64,000 nucleotides of DNA from Candidatus Rokuibacteriota bacterium (GTDB lineage Bacteria > Methylomirabilota > Methylomirabilia > Rokubacteriales > CSP1-6). The notes under the pieces are model-generated. The model had not been told where the DNA came from and did not search any database. It saw only the letters and a list, made by a program, of their open reading frames with translations. Position 1 is the first letter of the stretch. Every line of letters starts with the position of its first letter. This document shows, one piece after another, positions 59,480 through 64,000 of the stretch. The DNA is taken from NCBI GenBank assembly GCA_030647435.1, contig JAUSJX010000012.1, positions 72,063 to 136,062 of the forward strand, given 5' to 3'. A program made the position numbers and the translations under genes.

Positions 59480-60094
59480 CTAGCGCTGCTGTTGGTCCCT
59501 CAACTGCGCGATCCCGCGCATCATCTCCTCGGCAGCCTCCCGGTAGCGCTCCTTGCGGCCGGCGCCGATCTGGGCCTTGAAGTGTATCGCGGGTCCGAAG
59601 CTCACGCTCACTTGGCTGCGCCGGGGCCAGGTCGCGCCCTTGGGCAGGGCCTCGAGGGTGCCCGAGACGTACGCGGGCACCACGGGCGCCCCGCTCGTGA
59701 CCGCGAGCATCCCGACGCCGGGCTTTCCTTCCCCGAGGCGGCCGTCCAGGCTACGCGTCCCCTCCGGAAACACCAAGAGCGCCTTTCCTTCTTCGAGCAA
59801 CAGCGCGGCTGTTCTGAGCGCGCGCGGGTCCGAGCCCTCGCGGCGCACGGGCCGTGCGTGGAGAGCCCGGAGGAGCCACCCGAAGACGGGGATCCGGAAC
59901 AGCTCCGCCTTCGCGAGGAAGTAGATCCGGCGCCGCGTCGCCCCGCCGATCAACGGCGGATCGAGGATGCTCTGGTGGTTCGAGACGATGAGCGCCGGCC
60001 CGGAGGACGGGACGTGCTCCGCCCCTCTCACGCGGAGGCCGAACCACGCCCGCATCACGAACACGACCAGCGGCTTCAGGATCCCGTACAGCAC
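59480..60094 (-). CDS. plsC: 1-acyl-glycerol-3-phosphate acyltransferase
   Basis: 204 residues. IVSNHQSILDPPLIG holds the HxxxxD catalytic motif and FPEGTRSLDG the substrate motif. An N-terminal hydrophobic helix anchors it. Makes phosphatidic acid. It overlaps cmk by 19 bases. Confidence 0.93.
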   Translation of the reverse strand: MLYGILKPLVVFVMRAWFGLRVRGAEHVPSSGPALIVSNHQSILDPPLIGGATRRRIYFLAKAELFRIPVFGWLLRALHARPVRREGSDPRALRTAALLLEEGKALLVFPEGTRSLDGRLGEGKPGVGMLAVTSGAPVVPAYVSGTLEALPKGATWPRRSQVSVSFGPAIHFKAQIGAGRKERYREAAEEMMRGIAQLRDQQQR

Positions 60095-60768
60095 CGCGCC
60101 TGCTCCACCGCCTCGAGGATCCGCTGCACCACCGCCTCCGGCGAGAGCGCCGTCGAGTCGACCGTCACCGCGCCCGCGGGCTTGCGGAGCGGCGCGAGCT
60201 CCCGCTCCATGTCCTGACGGTCGCGCAAGGCGACCTCGGCCTTCACGCTTTCGTAGTCGGCGGGCAGGCCGCGCGTGGCCAGCTCGTCGCGGCGGCGGCG
60301 GGCCCGCTCGGCAAGATCCGCGTCCAGGTAGACCTTGACCTCGGCGTCGGGGCAGACCACGCTACCCGTGTCCCGGCCCTCGAGGACGACCCCACCCGCC
60401 GCTGCTAAGCCCCGCTGGAGCGGCGTCATCTTGTCGCGCACCGCTCTGAGCACCGTCAGTCTCGACGTAGTCAAAGCGATCTCGGGCGTCCTGATCTCGG
60501 CTGTGACGTCGCGGCCGTTGACGAGCACGCGCCCGCCGGTGCTGGAGTCGGCCAGCTCGACGGTCGTCCGGGCCAGCAGCGCTCCGACGCCCTGCTCGTC
60601 CTCCGGCGCCACGCCCGCCTGCATGAGCGCCCACGCCAGCGCCCGGTACAGCGCGCCCGTGTCCACGAGCCTGAAGCCGAGCCGCCGGGCAACCTCGCGG
60701 GCGGTGGTGGACTTGCCCGCGCCGGCCGGGCCGTCGATAGTGATGACGGGATCGCGGCGGCAGGTCAC
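60076..60768 (-). CDS. cmk: Cytidylate kinase
   Basis: 230 residues from GTG overlapping the aroA stop. P-loop ITIDGPAGAGKSTTAREVAR, DTGALYRALAWAL and GRDTGSVVCPDAEVKVYLDA are diagnostic. Phosphorylates CMP/dCMP. Confidence 0.94.
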   Translation of the reverse strand: MTCRRDPVITIDGPAGAGKSTTAREVARRLGFRLVDTGALYRALAWALMQAGVAPEDEQGVGALLARTTVELADSSTGGRVLVNGRDVTAEIRTPEIALTTSRLTVLRAVRDKMTPLQRGLAAAGGVVLEGRDTGSVVCPDAEVKVYLDADLAERARRRRDELATRGLPADYESVKAEVALRDRQDMERELAPLRKPAGAVTVDSTALSPEAVVQRILEAVEQARCCTGS

Positions 60769-62078
60769 GGCAGCTCTTCCACGCAGGGTGCGCCGGCGAG
60801 CGCGTTGACCGTCTCGACAAAACCGGGGTATGAGGTCCCGATGCATCCGGTGTCTTCGACGATCGTCTCTCCCTCCGCGACGAGGCCGGCCACGACCAGC
60901 GCCATCGCCATGCGATGGTCGCCGCCGCTCTGGACGGTAGCGCCGCGAAGCCGCGCGCCGCCCTCGATCTCAAGCCCGTCGGGCGCTTCGGTGATGTGCG
61001 CACCCAGCGTGCCGAGCTCCGTGGCGATCGAGCGGATGCGGTCCGATTCCTTCACGCGCAGCTCCGCTGCGTCGGTGATCCGCGTGCGTCCCTCCGCCAT
61101 GCACGCCGCCACCGCGAGCACGGGCACCTCGTCGATGAGGCGCGGGATCATCGGGCCGCCCACGAGCGCGCCGCGGAGAGTCGCGCTGCGGGTCGTGAGG
61201 TCGGCGACGGGCTCGCCCGCCGCCAGGGCGGCGTGGCTCCGGCCTACCGGGGCGCCCATCGACTCGAGCGCGTCGAGGAGCCCCGCGCGCGTCGGGTTGA
61301 CACCCACGCCCGTGACCGTGATCTCCGCCCCCCGCGCGATCGTGCCGGCTACCAGCAGGAAGGCCGCGGAGGAGATGTCCCCCGGGACGGCGACACCCTG
61401 TCCGCGAAGCTCCGCCCCCGGCGTGAGCGTGACGGTCGTGCCGTCAACCGACAGCCTCGCCCCGAAGCCCGTCAGCATGCGCTCGGTGTGGTCCCGCGAG
61501 CGCACAGGCTCCGTGACGGTGACGGCCCCGTCCGCCCAGAGACCGGCCAGCAGCAGCGCCGTCTTGACCTGGGCTGAGGCGACGGGTGAGTCGAAGGCAA
61601 TCGCCTTGAGCGGCCTCGCCCCTCGCACTCCCAGCGGCAGGCGCGAGCCGTCCTCGCGGCCGACCACCGTGGCGCCCATGCGCGTCAGGGGTAGGCCGAC
61701 CCGCCTCATGGGCCGCCGCCGCAGCGAGTCGTCGCCCGTCAGAAAGGTCCAGAAGGGCTGTCCCGCGAGGACGCCCATGAGCAGGCGGACCGCTGTGCCC
61801 GAATTGCCGAGGTCGATGACCTGCTCGGGCTCGCGCAGGCCGAAGAGCCCGGCGCCGTCAACGAGGTAGTGCCCTGGGCCCTTTCGCGTCACGAGGACGC
61901 CGAGGGCGCGGACCGCCTTGAGCGTGTTCAGGCAGTCCTCGCCCTCGAGGTAGCCCGTGATCTCCGTGCGTCCCGAGGCGATCGCGCCGAAGAGGGCCGC
62001 CCGGTGAGAGATGGACTTGTCCCCCGGCACCTGGACCGTGCCGCTGAGCCGCTTTGGAGCCCGCACGCGGATCCGCAT
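60765..62078 (-). CDS. aroA: 3-phosphoshikimate 1-carboxyvinyltransferase
   Basis: 437 residues. VPGDKSISHRAALFGAIASG, LGNSGTAVRLLMGVLAGQPF, LRRRPMRRVGLPLTRMGATV and LRVKESDRIRSIATELGTLG are the EPSP synthase signatures. ATG overlaps tyrA stop (TGATG). Shikimate pathway. Confidence 0.95.
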   Translation of the reverse strand: MRIRVRAPKRLSGTVQVPGDKSISHRAALFGAIASGRTEITGYLEGEDCLNTLKAVRALGVLVTRKGPGHYLVDGAGLFGLREPEQVIDLGNSGTAVRLLMGVLAGQPFWTFLTGDDSLRRRPMRRVGLPLTRMGATVVGREDGSRLPLGVRGARPLKAIAFDSPVASAQVKTALLLAGLWADGAVTVTEPVRSRDHTERMLTGFGARLSVDGTTVTLTPGAELRGQGVAVPGDISSAAFLLVAGTIARGAEITVTGVGVNPTRAGLLDALESMGAPVGRSHAALAAGEPVADLTTRSATLRGALVGGPMIPRLIDEVPVLAVAACMAEGRTRITDAAELRVKESDRIRSIATELGTLGAHITEAPDGLEIEGGARLRGATVQSGGDHRMAMALVVAGLVAEGETIVEDTGCIGTSYPGFVETVNALAGAPCVEELP

Positions 62079-62926
62079 CACCCAAGCCTCGCCCGGACCA
62101 TGCGGATGCGCTCCAGCTCGGCCTCGATGCGCGGTGCGTCGCCTGAGCGCAGCACGCGCTCGAGATCGCCCAGCGCCGCCCGGAAGGCCGCGACGGCTTC
62201 GGCCAGCGCTTCGCGGTTCTCCTCGAAGATCTCCCTCCAGACAGTCGGGCTCGACGCCGCGATGCGTGTGGTGTCCTTGAAGCCCCGCGCGGCCACGTCG
62301 AAGAACTGCGAATCCATCCGGACCACGGCATCCACCAGCGCGGCGGCCACGAGGTGCGGTAGGTGGCTGATGGCGGCCACGGCCCGGTCGTGGGTGGCGG
62401 GATCCATGGTGACGACTCGCCCGCCGGCCGCTTCCCAGAATTCCGTGACGCGCTTGACGGCGTCCCGCGCGGTGCGGTCGGTGGGCGTGAGGATGATCGT
62501 GGCGCCCCGGAAGAGATCCGCGCGGGCGACCGCGAAGCCCGAGAGGTTCGATCCCGCCATGGGGTGGCTGCCCACGAAGTCGAGCGGCCTCCCAGCGCAG
62601 AGCGTCTCGGCGACGCGCACGATCGCGGCCTTCGTGCTGCCGACGTCGGTGATGAGGGCCTGCGGCTCGGCTGCCTGCCACACGGCGGGCAGCTGATGCT
62701 CGAGGGTGGCGACGGGGGTCGCCAGGACGACCATGTCGGCGCCCGTCAGGCCGTCTCGAAGATCGGTCGTGACGCGGTCGACGGCCCCCTCGCTGAGCGC
62801 CGGCGCCAGGCTCGCGGGATTGCGGCCGACCCCCACGATCTCCCGCGCCAGCGATTCGGCGCGAGCCGCCTTGGCCACGGAACCGCCGAGGAGCCCCAGC
62901 CCGACAATGGCGAGGCGGCGGATCAC
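62078..62926 (-). CDS. tyrA: Prephenate/arogenate dehydrogenase
   Basis: 282 residues. Rossmann motif LAIVGLGLLGGSVAKAARAE, TDVGSTKAAIV, GSHPMAGSNLSG and ILTPTDRT are typical of TyrA. Tyrosine branch of aromatic biosynthesis, in an operon with hisC-type aminotransferase, aroA and cmk. Confidence 0.94.
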   Translation of the reverse strand: MIRRLAIVGLGLLGGSVAKAARAESLAREIVGVGRNPASLAPALSEGAVDRVTTDLRDGLTGADMVVLATPVATLEHQLPAVWQAAEPQALITDVGSTKAAIVRVAETLCAGRPLDFVGSHPMAGSNLSGFAVARADLFRGATIILTPTDRTARDAVKRVTEFWEAAGGRVVTMDPATHDRAVAAISHLPHLVAAALVDAVVRMDSQFFDVAARGFKDTTRIAASSPTVWREIFEENREALAEAVAAFRAALGDLERVLRSGDAPRIEAELERIRMVRARLG

Positions 62927-64000
62927 CCGACCTTGCCCTCCGCCAGGACCTTCTTCAGCGCCTTGATCAGGCGCCGATTTTCCTCAGGCGTGCCGATGGT
63001 CACGCGGAGCGCAGTCTCCATGCCGAAGCTCGACATGGGGCGCACGATCACGCCCTCCTTCAAAAGGCGCTGGAAGACGTCGCTGCCGCTCCGGGCCACG
63101 TCGAGAAGGATGAAGTTGGCGCGCGAGGGCACGTACTTGAGCTCCATCGAGGTGAACTCGTCGCACAGGAAGTGCCGTCCGGCTTCGTTCATCCGCAGGC
63201 ACTCGAGGATGTGCGAGTCGTCCTCGAGGGCTGCCAACGCGGCCACCTGGGCGAGCGAGTTGACGTTGAAGGGCTGCCGGATCCGGTTGAGAAGGGCGAC
63301 GCAGTCGGGGTCCGCGATCGCGTAACCCACACGAAGCCCCGCGAGGCTCGCGGCCTTGGAGAAGGTCCGCAGCACGGCGACCTTGCGGCCCTGCTTCATG
63401 TACTGGACCGAGTCGGGGAAGTCCGGCCCCTGGGCGAACTCGAAGTAGGCCTCGTCGAAGACCACGATGACCTTGTCCGGCACGCGCGCCATGAAGGCCG
63501 CGACCTCCTCCGCCGTCACGAGGGTCGCCGTCGGATTGTTCGGGTTGGCGATGAACACGATCTTCGTCATCGGCGTGATCGCGCGCGCCATGGCCTCGAG
63601 GTCCAGCCGGTGGTCCTTCAGGGTGACAACTACCCGGATACCACCGGCGGCTTGGACGATCATGGGGTAGACGACGAAGGACGGATGCGGGATGATCGCC
63701 TCCTCGCCCGGCCGCAGGAAGCCCCGCACGAGCAGCTCGATCAGCTCGTTGGAGCCGTTGCCCATGATGATGTGCTCCGGCGTGAGCCCGTGACGCCGCG
63801 CCAGCGCGCTACGCAGGTAGTGGGCGCTGCCGTCGGGGTAGCGGTTCAGATGAGCCAGCGCCTCCGAGATGGCCTTGAGGACGCGCTCCGAGGGCGGCAG
63901 CGGGTTCTCGTTCGAGGCGAGCTTGATGACGTCGGTCAGGCCGAACTCGCGCTCGAGCTCCTCGATCGGCTTCCCCGGCTCGTAGGGGTCGATCCCGAGG
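62923..64000 (-). CDS. hisC: HisC-like aminotransferase (5' end outside window)
   Basis: Partial: 5' end lies beyond 64000. Visible part 359 codons: LASNENPLPPSERVLKAISE, MGNGSNELIELLVRGF, NPNNPTATLV, FDEAYFEF, RTFSKAASLAGLRVGYA (PLP Lys). Class I/II fold, histidinol-phosphate type; in this operon it may act on aromatic keto acids (phenylpyruvate/prephenate). Confidence 0.92.
   Translation of the reverse strand, partial: LGIDPYEPGKPIEELEREFGLTDVIKLASNENPLPPSERVLKAISEALAHLNRYPDGSAHYLRSALARRHGLTPEHIIMGNGSNELIELLVRGFLRPGEEAIIPHPSFVVYPMIVQAAGGIRVVVTLKDHRLDLEAMARAITPMTKIVFIANPNNPTATLVTAEEVAAFMARVPDKVIVVFDEAYFEFAQGPDFPDSVQYMKQGRKVAVLRTFSKAASLAGLRVGYAIADPDCVALLNRIRQPFNVNSLAQVAALAALEDDSHILECLRMNEAGRHFLCDEFTSMELKYVPSRANFILLDVARSGSDVFQRLLKEGVIVRPMSSFGMETALRVTIGTPEENRRLIKALKKVLAEGKVG

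Noticed and set aside
57113-60217. 1034-codon plus-strand open frame
   Set aside because: Antisense shadow of rpsA, plsC and sppA. High GC leaves the complementary frame open; composition is His/Arg/Leu-rich without domains, and the minus-strand genes are certain.

Overview
The window is high-GC bacterial chromosome. Conserved housekeeping genes occupy the two ends, and about 38 kb of accreted mobile DNA sits between them at one tRNA-Arg(CCT) gene. The right-hand gene order (hisC-tyrA-aroA-cmk-plsC-rpsA-sppA-ihfB, then HIT-mutS-mutL-miaA-hflX-pgsA-DUF512-der, then ihfA-merR and surE-pcm-acyP-nlpD-rpoS) suggests a high-GC proteobacterium-like lineage. Rokubacteria/NC10 is my best guess, but it is inference from gene order and base composition only.

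Layout. (1) 1-1.75 kb: host genes for a bactofilin, DNA-3-methyladenine glycosylase, a Cys-repeat secreted protein and a small membrane protein. (2) 1.8-4.76 kb: a small accessory segment with a RelE/ParD-like toxin-antitoxin pair and four short lipoproteins, the last with a HELAHH zinc motif. It may be remnant DNA of an earlier insertion. (3) 4.76-22.13 kb, element A, plus strand: HTH, DUF3820-like, primase-helicase, 9-bp iterons, split large terminase, tape-measure-like protein, XRE regulator, Toprim protein, small genes, large serine recombinase. (4) 22.11-22.19 kb: an intact tRNA-Arg(CCT). (5) 22.15-39.93 kb, element B, minus strand: proteasome-like hydrolase cargo, HTH, CHC2/Toprim/RecA primase-helicase, 9-bp iterons, small terminase, tape-measure-like protein, XRE regulator, zincin, a double-HTH protein, tyrosine integrase. 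(6) 39.9-64 kb: host genes, all on the minus strand, with two tRNA-Pro genes.

The main result is that A and B are a mirror-image pair of related elements of nearly equal size (about 17.35 and 17.74 kb). They entered the same tRNA gene from opposite sides with unrelated recombinases. A is bounded by a 17-bp direct repeat from the tRNA 3' end (4763-4779 and 22112-22128). B is bounded by a 39-bp direct repeat from the tRNA 5' half (22151-22189 and 39887-39925). Both recombinase genes end inside the tRNA. B supplies a substitute extended -10 promoter for the tRNA inside its integrase gene. Just upstream of that integrase lies a 16-codon ORF whose first 11 codons match the start of A's serine recombinase at 31 of 33 bases, a probable scar of a recombinase swap.

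Both elements keep a shared backbone: end-proximal HTH, replication protein, 9-bp repeat array, terminase subunit, tape-measure-like protein, an MTPFRSV-type protein, XRE regulator, and a conserved bulged hairpin. The replication module and the partner of the XRE gene differ between them. Neither encodes a recognisable portal, capsid, tail tube, tail fibre or lysis protein. I therefore read them as satellite-like or otherwise defective phage relatives rather than complete prophages. Almost all their genes are joined by ATGA, GTGA or TGATG stop-start overlaps, implying long polycistronic transcripts.
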